A stretch of DNA of 44,834 nt from Phialocephala subalpina (Eukaryota; Ascomycota; Leotiomycetes; Helotiales; Mollisiaceae). The notes beneath the pieces are model-generated. The model searched no databases and was not told the origin of the DNA. It was given only the letters and a program-made list of their open reading frames with translations. The DNA is taken from the NCBI GenBank assembly GCA_900073065.1, contig FJOG01000045.1, positions 6,468 to 51,301 on the forward strand. The letters are read 5' to 3'. Both the position numbers and the translations under genes were made by a program. Positions 33,276 through 44,514 of this stretch are shown piece after piece (within the stretch, counting starts at the first letter, position 1; each line of letters starts with the position of its first letter).

Positions 33276-34370
33276 TCACTCCAAGCCCGCAAGTCTATAA
33301 AGCTGCTCCCGTACCTCATTTCCACGTCTTTTCCTTACCTCACATCCCTGCCAATCTGTCACCTCCCATTCCTCCCTCAACGAGAAAAACAAACACATCT
33401 CCACCCCCTCAACCTTATTCCACCACGATTCCGCCCTCTCAAATTCCTCAAGCTTAAGCTGATCCAAGCTCGCAACTTCTAACAGCGGGCCCGGATTCAC
33501 ATCCCACGCACTATCAAAAATCACCAAAGTTCTCAAGTCTTCAAACTGTGCCAAGAAAGACTTGTAATTTTGGGGACCGAGCATGCTCATAGCGACGTGG
33601 TCGCCAATCCAGAAGGTAAGGTGTCGAATATTCCCTGCCCAAGAGAAATCTCGGGGCTGTTGGAAGTCGTAGCATCTAGTATCATCGCAACATGGATGCT
33701 CGATCTCGAATTCTTGTTCGGTGGTGAAGCATAGGAGACGATGGCACACTTCCCGGCAGGGTTTTAAGGTTTTGTAATGTGATTCGCGGTTACTAATGGG
33801 GGGATATGTTCCGTGGTTCGTGGAACGGATATGAGTATTGTGGCCAATCTCCGATACATTGATGGACACTTTCTTTGCATTTCTTTGAGCATGGAGAGTG
33901 GTGGCCCGCGTATTTCTTCAAGGCGGTCTCGCGGGCTTCGCAGCTGGTGCTTGGAAGAGGGTCCACTATATAGGAAATAGAAATTAGTGTAGCTATAATG
34001 TTGAACTTAATAAAGATAACTTACCAGGTCCAATATCACTCTCCAGAGTCTGCACCTTGAAATCAAGAGGTCTCACATTCTCAATCGTGAACCTATTCCC
34101 CCTCGGCATCACATCGAAAGCCTATTCCCAGATCTGACCTCGGATCTCAGCCGGCACCTCAGAAAACCTCTCGAACTCAGGGACATTGTCTGCACCGACC
34201 GTACTAGTTGTGATCAGATCCGTGGAGCATTCAGGCTTTAGTAAATTTTCTCCTGCTGGCTTTGCCTCAATGACCGGGATTGTCAGGATAATTGGTTTGA
34301 ATGTGTCCCAGCTGAACGGTGGAAGATTGAAAGGCGAGAGAGTGAATGGTTGTCCCTTAAGAAACATCAT
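33276..34370 (-). pseudogene. 2EXR-domain gene with a premature stop and a frameshift
   Basis: From ATG 34370 the minus strand reads MMFLKGQPFTLSPF and, near residue 70, FERFSEVPAEIRGQIWE, the 2EXR signature. TAG at 34122-34124 then interrupts the motif where relatives carry Leu, Tyr or Gln; CAG to TAG is a RIP-type change. The frame continues with AFDVMPRGNRFTIENVRPLD to a good donor at 34024; the acceptor is at 33966-33967, then VDPLPSTSCEARETALKKYA. A frameshift near 33880 is needed to reach the long C-terminal frame 33869-33276 (FSWAGNIRHLTFWIGDH, FLAQFEDLRTLVIFD). The intron is well kept, so the loss looks recent. Confidence 0.6.
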
Positions 34371-35716
34371 GAAAGAAATTAGGACCCTGCTCGGAAAGAG
34401 AATTAATTGATGTACGCATTTCAAGGAAAGGTTAAAGAACCCCCAGTGTCCCAATACATGAAGGACTTTGTACTCTCAGTCCAGGTTGAAATCAGCATAC
34501 GCAAGTGAGCCCCTAAATGAAAGTAGATAACCCTGATTCCCGTTCAATTTCTGTGCGCAAACGGTACGGTCCCCTCCTACGCCAACAAATAAGGAATGAC
34601 TTAGCCCTACATCCTCAATATCCTAGCAATTCCGCATTCCACTCACCCCTCTCCCAACGCCCATTTCTATATCCAGCTCGACCTCTCTACCCCTCACCCC
34701 CTCTAACCCCACGGTTCCCAAGGACCTAATAAGTAATCCTCCTCTGCAACCGCTTCGTTCTCTGATCTATACTCATCCCTTCTCTTTCTTCCCCTTCCTC
34801 GTCCTCCACTCCGCCGAGATACAAGCTTTGCTTCAGGACTCGCTGTATGGTACCTTCATCTCGCTGTATAGCCGTCTCATACACCCTCCCCCCCAAACCC
34901 CCAACCACCCCTCATATTCCCTCTCATACCCCTCCCTATCCCCCCTTTTCTTATTCTCCAGCGTCCAGATTAAAGAACTTAGTGGTCCCATGTTTAGTGG
35001 CTGTTCCTTATTTGTGTTGTTTTGGGGAGGTTTAGTGGCGAAGGATGTTTTGTAGAGAGAGATGGTAGGAGGAGAGGTGGTGGGGGAGGAGGAGGATATT
35101 TTGTCTGAACGGGATTGTGAGGGGGTGGTGGGGTGGAGGGTTAGGGATGGCATTTTGGTGGATTGTTGAATAGACTTGAATGGTTGAGGTTCTGGTGCGG
35201 TTTGCGACGTGGGTATTGCGGCTGTAGAAAGAGGTAATGGAGATTGAATTTCGGATTGAATGTGGAAAGTGCGATGGGTACTTTGAACGAGGGGACTTGG
35301 GATTTAGCTCCCGCTTCCCGCTTGGTTGGCTGGTACAGCTTGCGTCGAGATCTTGGAACACGTCTGATGCCCAGACGGGCTGCTGTTCTTGTGTTGGTCC
35401 ACGGATGGACGAAAGGAGGGAGGTAGGTGTACATAAAGTTGAAGGTCACGTGCTGAGGACACCGCTCGAGGTGAAGAGGTCTCATAGAGACAAAGGTTGA
35501 GTGAGGCGGGATAAGTCTTGCAACAAGAAGAGGATTGAAGATACAAACAAATAAAGGGGACTTGAGATGACAATGCGAGTAACTCATCACACAGCAAAAG
35601 CCAAGGGACGAACAGGACTGAAAACATCGGTTTGAGATGTGTGAAAGACTATCATATTATTTTCATGAGATCTCTCTATTCCAAGAAATAATACACAAGA
35701 ATAATCACGGTGCGTT
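34371..35716. other. Low-complexity, strand-asymmetric region without a gene
   Basis: About 34630-34970 is strongly pyrimidine-rich on the plus strand (runs of C and CT), while 35040-35160 is purine- and G-rich. Many overlapping frames arise only from this bias. It includes a G-quadruplex candidate described separately. The right end is the 3' flank of the permease gene. Confidence 0.5.
35121..35146 (+). other. G-quadruplex candidate
   Basis: Four G runs of 5, 4, 3 and 3 are separated by loops TGGT, TGGA and TTA, which meets the usual G3+N1-7 rule. More G runs lie at 35080-35100. Confidence 0.5.
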
Positions 35717-37443
35717 TCAGCGACCAGTCATCTTACGCTCATACCATCTCGCTGGTGGGTAGACGATGAGGGTGAAGACTGCGGAAAGGTAGATACCCAC
35801 ATCACCACCAAAACCTCCGAACTTGGCTGCGATAGGACCTTTTTCATGTTAGCTGATATTCAATATAGTATGAATGATCCCAAACTTACCGATATACCAA
35901 GTTTGTGACATTCCAGTCACACCGCCAGCAAGATACCCAGTCAAAAGCGCCATCACAGCAGCCAAACCCCAAGGCAATTTGCCCGGTATATCCCAAACAT
36001 TCAAGTCATATCCAGTATGGCGTCTGAAATACTGATCCTCAATCAACAAAATGATAGTAAAAGACACAGTCCAGTATCCAAGCAACGAGACAAAATTGCT
36101 GACAATAGTAGAAAGATGTTGTCTTCCAGCAATTGCAAGGACAGCGATAACGACAGCGTTGATAAAGGACCAGATAAATCGGGGAACGGCGTGGAAGTAG
36201 TGGCCGAGGAGTTGGAGAGAGAGACCGGAGGAGTAGTTGACTGCGATGTTATTTCCGAGCACGGAGAAGGTTAGGAAAACGAGGCAGAACTTGGCCCATG
36301 GCAAGGGGTGGTAGGCGACTGAGAGGAGACCTCCGAGTCCGTGGTCATCGTAGGCAGCTGACAAGACGTCGTTAGTTGTTGAGCTAACAGCTGCGTTCCC
36401 GAGACAGGCGCCGATAACTGTGACGAAGATGGTGGGGATGGAGATGCCGAAGAGAGTAAGGAAGAAAATCTTCCAGCTCTTTGTGTTGGCCGGGTAGTTG
36501 CAGTAGTAATCTGAAGCGATGGAGCACCACCCGGAAGCAGACGAGAAATTGATAGCGAGGAAACTGAGGAAGGATCCCGCGAGTCCAAGTCCGGTATCTT
36601 CGCCTGGGATGCTGGCATCGACTTTGTCTCCAACTTGACCAATGAGGATCAGCATGAGGATGAAAGTTACGATCCAAGAGTACTTCTCAAACGTATGGAT
36701 GAGCGCGAAGCCAAAGACGGAGATCACGTAGGAGAGGACCGCTATGATCACACAGCCGACTGCGATTGTCATATGGTAATCCGAGACGGCGGAAAGGATC
36801 TGGCCAACGACGACGACATTGACGACTGCGAAGCCGCCGCCGATAATAACATTAAGGACAGATGCGAGTTTCGCGCCCCAGAAACCGAAGGAGTATCGAG
36901 ATGTTGCGATGGCGCGGAGACCAAGCTGAGAATGTTAGCACAGTACTCAGGAACGTCAGGTAAGATGCTTACTTTGGGACCAAGAGTACCAGTGTAAGCT
37001 GTGCAGAGAGCACCAAGGATGGTGCCAACAACAATTGCGGCGACAGACTGGTTGAGGGAGAGACCAAATTCAGGACCAAGAACACCAATTGGAAGAGTTC
37101 CAACATGGCAGGTGAGGGACCACCAGAGGAAGAAGACATTGATGATGGACGGAGGTTTCTTGTCTTCTTCATGAATGCGGTCGATACCTTGGGTCTCAAT
37201 GCCCATCTTCGCATCAAGCCATTCCTCTCCGTCGCGCAGTCTCTTGAAGACGCCCCTTGATCGAAGCTCTCGAGCCTTGATCACCTCGGCAGAATCGCTG
37301 TGGACATCGTCGTGAACGAGAGTCTCTCCCGGGACGTGCTTCTCATCTTGACCACCTTTTTCTACATCGTAGGCCGGGAGATGGTGCTTCTGATCGAGAC
37401 TGGCTTTCAGATCGGTCTGCTCGCCGTGCACAAAGTCAGACAT
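35717..37443 (-). CDS. NCS1 purine-cytosine permease (Fcy2-like)
   Basis: Exons 37443-36973, 36925-35890 and 35838-35717 give 542 residues with both introns in frame (GTAAGC...CTAAC...CAG and GTAAGT...AG). The first ~95 residues are hydrophilic; then IETQGIDRIHEEDKKPPSI precedes the first helix, as in Fcy2-type permeases. About 12 hydrophobic segments follow. Family landmarks include LGLRAIATSRYSFGFWGAKL (the conserved loop and helix after the first intron), FGGFAV-like glycine helix IIGGGFAVVNVVVVG, SDYYCNYPANTK and NNIAVNYSSGLSLQLLG. It would import purine bases and/or cytosine with protons across the plasma membrane; which base cannot be told. The C terminus ends WYERKMTGR. It looks undamaged, unlike most neighbours. 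Confidence 0.9.
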
Positions 37444-39104
37444 GGTGACAAGTGACAGTTGATGTCAATTGGAACGTGAGAAACAAAAGGAGGTCAAGAA
37501 CCAGAGTCGCAACGCTCTTCAGCTGAATCGAGGAGCAAGGAGACACGCGACGGACCTACATATGTACTCTCCAGGAAATAGGGCATGCCTTCTAGAAGGC
37601 GAGCTAGAAGGCAGGATCCCGACGAATCACGACCGCATTACCAGGATCCAGAGCAGTAGGTTCGTGCAACCAGATAAGGATCATGGAATGTCTCGAAGGA
37701 GGCGCGCATGTAAAAAGAGCTCAGTGGAGGGGAGCTGATGTGAGAGATAACAGAATTCCTTGGCCGCTCGATAAGGAAGGTCCAGGGCTAGGTCGCGGCA
37801 GCATCGACCAACACCAAATCTGATGCTCACCATGCCTCACCCAATTGACTGGCACGACTGGACGGGGACGCCGTCAAAGGTACCGCCACACGAAACCCGG
37901 GGGACGCCGCTCGCCATCGCAATTGTCGAATGGAGTATTTAGCCCGGTGTCAAGCTTCCTTGGAAGGCAAGCCATATCGAGGCCAAGAGAGCTTCTCAGC
38001 GAGCCAAGAAGGCTTGAAGAAGCCAAGCAGATAACGAAATGCTTGCTCAGACGCCCCAGGACATGTCGCACCGAGAGGCGGCCGTCAAGCGCTGTACGAA
38101 TCATGTCTCGACGAGGGATCGGGATGCTCTGCATGGAGTAGTGCTGATTGTTTCTAAATAGCGGAGAGGAGAAGGTGATACAGGTGGCATTTGTGCAACC
38201 TTTCATCGCAACAGCCCTGCGAACTGCTGTAATACAGGTACCTGGTTATTGATTGCACACGAGGTCGATATCAAGGGGAGACTTCGCTTTCGAAGGGCAT
38301 CTCGTGTCGAGAGGGTTCTTGCATGTTGCGATGCGTGGGAAGGTGCAGATGCCAAATCTGGGGAAAAGAAGAGAAACAAATCAATGTCTCACGATGGCGA
38401 CCCGCATTCGCCACGAGTCTGACAGCCGAGGCAGAAAACGGCTAGGGTTAAGTATCACGTGGAACGAAACTGTAATAGGAAAGAGGATAGCTGGAAAGAG
38501 GGTTTGAGTAATACAGAAGTTCCGCAAGAGGGTATTGGACGTGTTCTGGGCCCCCGACATGTGGATGTTGGGTTCCGTGAAGGAGGAGAACTGGGGGCAG
38601 TGAGATACTGAGACTACTGTATGCGAGATCTCGACAATGAGAATGGTGACTTGAGATTCTTACAATATGATGAGTGCGAAGTTTGAAATGGACTCTGTGA
38701 AGAAAGGGGCAAGAAGAGAAAAGACATTGATTGATCTAGAACCGCAGAGCTGAAAGGCTCTATAGCACGTGACGTCAAATTTCAAGTGAGATCGCTGGAC
38801 CCAGAATGCGGTTTTTAATGCTCCGAATAGAAGGAACAAATGATTAGATAGTTGGTTGGGCCAATATAACCATTGCAAATAATGTTCTTTTCGAGTTATT
38901 TGGCTATTAGTCTGAGCCAATGAATCCGGAAGAGAAGTGGGTCGGTCACGAGCCAACGCGACATGTCCGCGTTTTGGCAAATATCCACGCCTCAATATCA
39001 GCGTCGACGTAGAAGGATGTGCCTCTCTTGCGAGTTATTAAGTAGCGAGGAGACCAGAGGAAGATTGCGGCGTGGAATTAATTCATTGGTAGGTCTGTCG
39101 TTGC
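37444..39104. other. Long intergenic region upstream of the permease
   Basis: About 1.7 kb. The left end is the permease promoter on the minus strand. Frames at 37469, 37845 and 38253 show no domain and overlap each other. A CACGTGAC site is at 38765-38772. No repeat recognised. Confidence 0.45.
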
Positions 39105-40621
39105 TCATTCATCGACCTTCTCATCCTTCTTCAACCCAATCTTCCTCTTAAATCTGGTCATCCGCGACGCTTCAACGTCGATAACAGAACCGAGATCACT
39201 CGCAGAACCATCATCACGCGCAAGCCTCACCACCTCAATCTTGCCATCGAATCTTGACTTCGCAACTTTCACAAAGTCATCCTTGCCGTCGCGTTCCAAC
39301 TCTTCCTTGTCGCCCTTGCTGTCAGCCTGCTGGAAAATCTCTCTCAAGTCATCGGACATGAGTTGAGCGGCGGTGTGCAAGACGTTCCCGTAGCGGGAGT
39401 AACGAGCTTGCCGAAGATAGAGCGCAGTGATCGCCATGACGCAAACGAGATGCACGCCCAGGAGAGTGGTCACGGTGACGAATCCTGCACAACTATGTTT
39501 AGAACATGGGCCTGGAGTTCGAGCCGTTGTCGTGGTAGCCAGCTGGGTATCTTGAAGCTCGCCCAGCGAGGATTGATAGTCGTCCATGATGGTGGTTGCC
39601 ATGTTGATCATGAAAGTTTGCCATTCCCCTGACGACGTTCCTGGGAGTATTGATTGGTTCCGAGGAATAGCAGCCCACTCTGGGATGTCTAGATTCGATG
39701 AATAGACTAGATATATTGACGAGTTCAGTGACTAGGGACTTTTCCGCAGAACTCCACTTAGGTGCCAGCACTGGTGCCCAGAAGCTTCCTCCAACCGCAC
39801 CGACAAGGCAGAAAACTGGGCTTTTAGACTAGCATACACGGCGGGAATTTTGCAGTCAAAGTAGACTCCTCCCTGCTCCTGGGAATCGTTTCAAGTCCCA
39901 ACATCCGTGTAAGTGTTCTTTAGACTAGCACCGTAGTCCAAGAACCCCTCTATTCGTCCAAAGGTTTCAAAACTCAAAAATTGATGCGGGCTCGGAGCGC
40001 GGCACTGCGCGTCGATGACTGGCGGCATGCATGCTACTTTTGAAATTCATGATAACGGCATTGCCCTGGTAATAGCGTATCGAAGTCCGATTATCGCTTC
40101 CTCGTAAAGGGACGAAGCTCCTTTGTACTAAACCCGAGCTGCTCAAGCCATGGGAGTCTGGGGAAGGTCCGCTTCGCTTGGGATTGGGCTTCCCCAAAGA
40201 TAGAGAACACCATTGGCCTTTCTATCCAGGACCCATCCAAGTAAATGGCATTTCTAGCCTGGTAGGATATCAGACCACCAACCTGGGTATGGCCGAAATA
40301 TCCAGCGATAACAAAGTCATTAATGTCCGACAGGAGGATCGTGGATGAGAGCTGAAGAGCGAGGGTGAAAGTAGCCAGAAACAAGGCCAGCCAGAATTCA
40401 AGATGCAGGAGCATAGCAGAGGATGTCGAGGTGAATATCAAATGTACGAGTTGCCGAGGGCCATTGTTGATGCCGCGAATGATGGAGAGACGGACAACAT
40501 TGGATTTGCGGGCGAAACGCTTCTCCAAAACCAAGGCGGCAACCATAGATGTGCAGACCGTCGCTTGGACTGAAATGGCCAATCTAAGTACAAGCACCGT
40601 CAATGTGATTGCTCGAGTCAT
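39105..40621 (-). pseudogene. Large fungal multi-pass membrane protein gene, decayed
   Basis: Three blocks on the minus strand read in order as one protein. First, 40621-40091: VLRLAISVQATVCTSMVAAL, EKRFARKSNVVRLSIIRG and LHLEFWLALFLATFTLALQL (two or more helices). Second, in shifted frames near 40145-39640: GLVQRSFVPLRGSDNRTSI, then FGRIEGFLDYGASLKNTY and IPEWAAIPRNQSILPG. Third, 39611-39105: FVTVTTLLGVHLVCVMAITA (a helix), LYLRQARYSRYGNVLHTAAQ and a charged tail. It resembles the C-terminal portion of large fungal membrane proteins of unknown role that end with this helix and tail. Stops read as W or Q changes, and at least two frameshifts separate the blocks. The 5' portion is missing: coding-like sequence ends near 40660 where AT-rich repeat-like DNA starts. 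Confidence 0.6.
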
Positions 40622-40659
40622 CCAGAATAGATCAAGGGTTTCGCCAATAGGCTGATTCC

Positions 40660-41110
40660 CCCCTATTTATGGCGTTTTGCAAGTGCTGTTTTGACCCTAT
40701 TCCGTATGATCTACCGCCTTTTCTAACCTAAAAAGTTTATATTAAATTATCGCAATGAAAACGTTAATTCTAAGTTTAAAAAGCCATTTAATAATCAAAA
40801 CTAACTTTTAAACTATTTAACAGGGATTTAAGGTCAAGTCTATCAATGTGAGTAGTTAATAGCGTATACAGCATAAATAGCGGGCGATTGAGGGGGCTGA
40901 TCAGGGGCGATCAGGGTAAGCAAGCCTAAAAGACCCCTGACTCAAATAACTTTCAGGTGCATTGAACGATTTTACCAAATAGCTGTTTTGTTCACCAAAT
41001 AATCAAATTTGGTCAATAGATTATTTGGTGAATAGGTCGGTACAGATCATTGATGATCGGTAGAGGTGTCAGTGAGCATGGAGCTGAATCAATGCCCCTA
41101 ATTGGATCGA
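40660..41110. repeat. AT-rich segment with palindromes, probable repeat remnant
   Basis: The base composition changes sharply around 40660 and returns near 41110. It is AT-rich (about 40720-40860 especially), noncoding and truncates the membrane-protein relic. It includes a 14-bp perfect inverted repeat at 40991-41004 and 41019-41032, and a local direct repeat of GATCAGGG at about 40899-40917. Confidence 0.45.
40991..41032. repeat. 14-bp perfect inverted repeat (hairpin)
   Basis: TTCACCAAATAATC at 40991-41004 pairs with GATTATTTGGTGAA at 41019-41032 around a 14-base loop that contains ATTTGG. Such a stem-loop could be an element end, a replication-related site or a binding site; nothing decides between these. 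Confidence 0.75.
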
Positions 41111-41185
41111 AATATGCACTAAATCAAAACTCCACTAAAATCATCCTCGCAATACATAATCATTTCTCCCAAACGAGCACTATTT

Positions 41186-43742
41186 TCACGCAAGCGTAAC
41201 AAGCTTAAATACTGGCTTTGCATTCTCCCAATGCAGCAACCGAATCGGAAACTGAAAATTCTGAACCCTGTAAGCCACATCACCCTGCCACTCAACGACT
41301 AGAGTCCAGAGCCTAATATCATACTTAAACTTATGTCCATCCCCTACACGAGATAAGAAAATAACATCAATCAGATCGCCTTTGAGTTCTTGGCGCCATT
41401 TGTCGTCCAGGACAACACGTGAGACAGGGGAATTTTGGCCAGGTCCGTAGACATGGTACTGGGAGTAGGGCTCCTTTTGAGAACGCACTGGTTCACGACC
41501 GACTGTGAAGCGGGCTGTGCTAGTCCAGAGTCGTAAGAGATGTGAGTGTGGAATGTATTTGGGAAGCTGCTCTTTGTCGGATTCAAGGGTTATGTTGTCT
41601 GTATTGGGCGTAGGGAGCGAGGCGTCAACGCCGAAAAATTCATTCGTGATTTCCGAGGCCGCTTGAGTCGCTCGGTCAGGGTTGAGCTTCACCCAGTCCC
41701 CCGTATCATCGTCAATCTTCCACCACACTATCTTGGAAATGGTATCCAATCCGCTTTCATTCATATACACATCCTCACCTCCAATCCAGCCGGCCCAAGA
41801 CCAACTCGGAAACTGATGCTCCACGGGTGGCTTGTCCCTTCTACGATCGGGGAAGTGACCATCAATCCGCCACAACAGAGCACCATCAAATTTTTTTGTC
41901 GGCAGACCCCAGTGCGGAGTTCCTAATTTCGGTTCGAGAGCGTTCAGAATACCTGTGAACGCATTTATCGCATCAACTTGAACAGTCAGATCCCTCGTCA
42001 TATAGGATCTCACAAGAGAGTCATATTGGCGATCAGCAGAGATCTTGGGAGAAGGCTTGTAAATGAGTCTCAACTCATCTGAATACTCTTCATAGTGATC
42101 CACAATCTGAGTCAGACTCCGAGTGTCTTTCGACAACTCGAGATTGGTGTCTTCGGCGTATATTGCTGCATTGCAGTGCCAGTACACCTGAGACTCGGTG
42201 AAGATCAGGAGGCGTTTAGATAATGCCTTCTCTTGCAGTGTCCATCCTCGATGATCCCATCTTGAGCTTTTCAACGCCTGTGAAAGTGTAGGTAACGACG
42301 TTATGAGCTGGATGTTGCCTAGAGTGTGGACAGTCTGATTTGGAGTACGGGATGGCGACCGGAGACCTGGGATTTCAGTATTGGCATCTGACCCAGTGCT
42401 GACAATAGTGACAGAAGCACAACTATACACTTTGTCCATTTGTGCGATTTGGCGAGATTTGTCCGGGTTACCCTTATCTTGCTCAATGCACAATGCGTCA
42501 ATCCACAAGTAGTCAAAATTAAGCCTCGCAGCAACGGTCATCGCATCCTGAATCGTTTTTGGGATATCCGAGTGCTTTTCTGAAAGACCGCCGGCAGTTG
42601 TAAGGCGCAACGCAGTTTCTTCGAGAAACATTAGTTGCTTTGCATTTCCCCAAACATAGCTCAAGGCGGCGTATTTGGCATCCGCCAGTGCTTTGATGAT
42701 GCACCGATTATTGATGTCGATGAGTTTTAGCCCCATCTCAGGGAGGTTAGCAGTCTCTCTATGACACGTATTTGCGTGGCATTTCCTGCAGGTCCTCAAC
42801 CACTTCCTGCAGAGTCCGAAATTCACTTCGCTTCGTACAAATCTCCCAGAGAAATGAGCAGTATCGTCCTCGGCTTTGTCCTCTAGTTTCTGAAGAAATC
42901 TCGAGTTGAATCGATCCGTATTTTCTTTCCCGCGTTGTCGAGAACCCTCGAGATGCAACCGCGCGAGGCCTTTATCACGTTTGCTCAATATACTCACTCC
43001 CCCCTCAACAGATACTACATGGCTAAATAACGACTTGTCTTTCTCCAGAGTTTGAATGAGAAATTTGCAGTGGTTGCACTTTTCGGCATTTGCTGCGAGT
43101 TTCTGAATACCGATGTCGTGACGATGGTATGTTGTCCCATTGCTCGGATGAGACTCCAGGACCTTGACGATTCTCTCCAATTGGCACACCTGGCAACCTT
43201 TAAAGACCTCCTCTTTCTTCTCTGTGATCTGCCTCGTGTTTGTAGCAGGCCGTTTCGGAATTTCGGTAGTTTCGGGGACTTTCAGGTCAGGTAGAAGTCT
43301 CAGAAGTACATTCTGTATTCTGCTTGCACCAGAGGTGCCCACGATCTCCCCGATCCTCTCACCATTCTTGAAGAACATGACAATTGGTAGTCCTCCAATT
43401 TCCAGTCCATGATCCTTTACTTGTTTCAAATCTAGTCCTAAGCAACAGATTTCTGGGTTCAAGCTCGAGATACTAATAGAACCAGTTATTATATGTGCAG
43501 ATATTTTATGAAAGGAACAGAGATCTCAGTACCTCTCAATTTTCGCAACAAAGTGGTCGAGGCCTGGTAAAAACGNATGAAGAATCACAATCCTGTCATT
43601 TTTTGCATGAAGGACTTTTTCTTGGAGGTCTTCTAATCTGATAGAATGTTAGAACAACTTATGGCGACAACAATAAGCAGGGAGAACACTGCATGGAGCT
43701 GCTCTGCGGTTTTTCTTACGTGTCCAAACTAAGGATTCCCAT
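41186..43742 (-). CDS. Thioredoxin-fold plus HET domain protein
   Basis: Exons 43742-43720, 43637-43533 and 43472-41186 give 804 residues; both introns (GTAAGA...CTAAC...CAG and GTACTG...TAG) are in phase. Residues about 1-105 look like a thioredoxin fold: VLHAKNDRIVILH, then VAKIESISSLNPEICCLGLD and IGGLPIVMFFKNGERIGEIV with the cis-proline loop (GLP) and the FFKNG turn. The place of the WCxxC active site reads FLPGLDHF, so it cannot be a redox thioredoxin. A Cys-rich linker follows (GCQVCQLERI, CNHCKFLIQ, then CRKCHANTCH). The HET domain starts near residue 310: AALSYVWG, IPKTIQDAMTVAARLNFDYL and WIDALCIEQD. HET-domain proteins drive heterokaryon incompatibility and cell death; the N-terminal fold may sense a partner. 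The ambiguous base N at 43576 falls in the codon just before FLPG. Confidence 0.85.
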
Positions 43743-44325
43743 TATGAGCGGTCAAAATAGAACTAGAACTTGAGGGGCCTAGAGAGAGATTTTGAAATAG
43801 ACCACCTGCTGGTCTATATTCCGTGGAGCATCGTTTGTTGGTGACGTCTGGCTAGTTTAGTAAGAGATGATGTAATGAATACTGTCGCATGAGATGAAGC
43901 ACTTCTATTCTTTAGAGATGTTCTTTAGAAATGTGTAAGCCGCACTTTCTGCACTAGGGCCCAAGGCTGTATCTGCTTACATGAGAAGTTCGATGGAATC
44001 CGGTAAAATCATAAGTTAGCTCAGCCTCGAAATAACTCCGTCAGTTTGCAGCTATGAGGCTTTTAGTGCACTGTTTAAGTAGTGCTTCGGGACGGCGAAG
44101 TAACGAAATAGCTTTCACCTCATGCACCTCATGCCTGAAAAAGAAAAATGAGGCGCCAAATGATCGTATAAGAATATTTTAATTGGCGATGGTAAGGGTA
44201 AGTTTCTTGGACTTGGCTTCATGACATGGTAGAAGTAGTCGCGGCTGCTGAAGGCTGAGAACACGTCAGCTTGGGAAAGCCTCTTAGGCAAGCCGAAGTT
44301 ACTCCCTAACAAATGAGGTTGATCA
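43743..44325. other. Upstream region of the HET gene
   Basis: It holds the HET gene promoter. No clear TATA box or other gene; frame 44115-44498 minus is only a by-product of the heptamer repeat and flanks. Confidence 0.45.
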
Positions 44326-44380
44326 TTGGACGTTGGACGTTGGACGTTGGGCATTAGGCGTTGGGCGTTGGGCGTTGGGC
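44326..44380 (+). repeat. Tandem heptamer repeat
   Basis: About eight copies of TTGGACG / TTGGGCG, with the first three as TTGGACG and later ones as TTGGGCG, plus one TTGGGCA and one TTAGGCG. It is a minisatellite-like array. The unit is not the fungal telomere repeat. Confidence 0.8.
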
Positions 44381-44514
44381 AAGGGGACGTACACACATGT
44401 TGAGTTGAGGGTTCTATTCTATTGGGGGAAGATAACTTTAAAATCAAGAGTAGGTTGATTAAACGGGGGCGGGCCAATTTGCGCACGCCCAATCCCACGA
44501 TTCCTCGATCGCGC

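Noticed and set aside
34833..35627. Several overlapping long frames on both strands
   Set aside because: They arise from C/T- and G-rich low-complexity DNA, with Pro/Ser/Tyr-rich translations and no family resemblance.
44326..44380. Telomere repeat
   Set aside because: Units are 7 bp TTGGACG/TTGGGCG with only one TTAGGC-like variant, not TTAGGG arrays.
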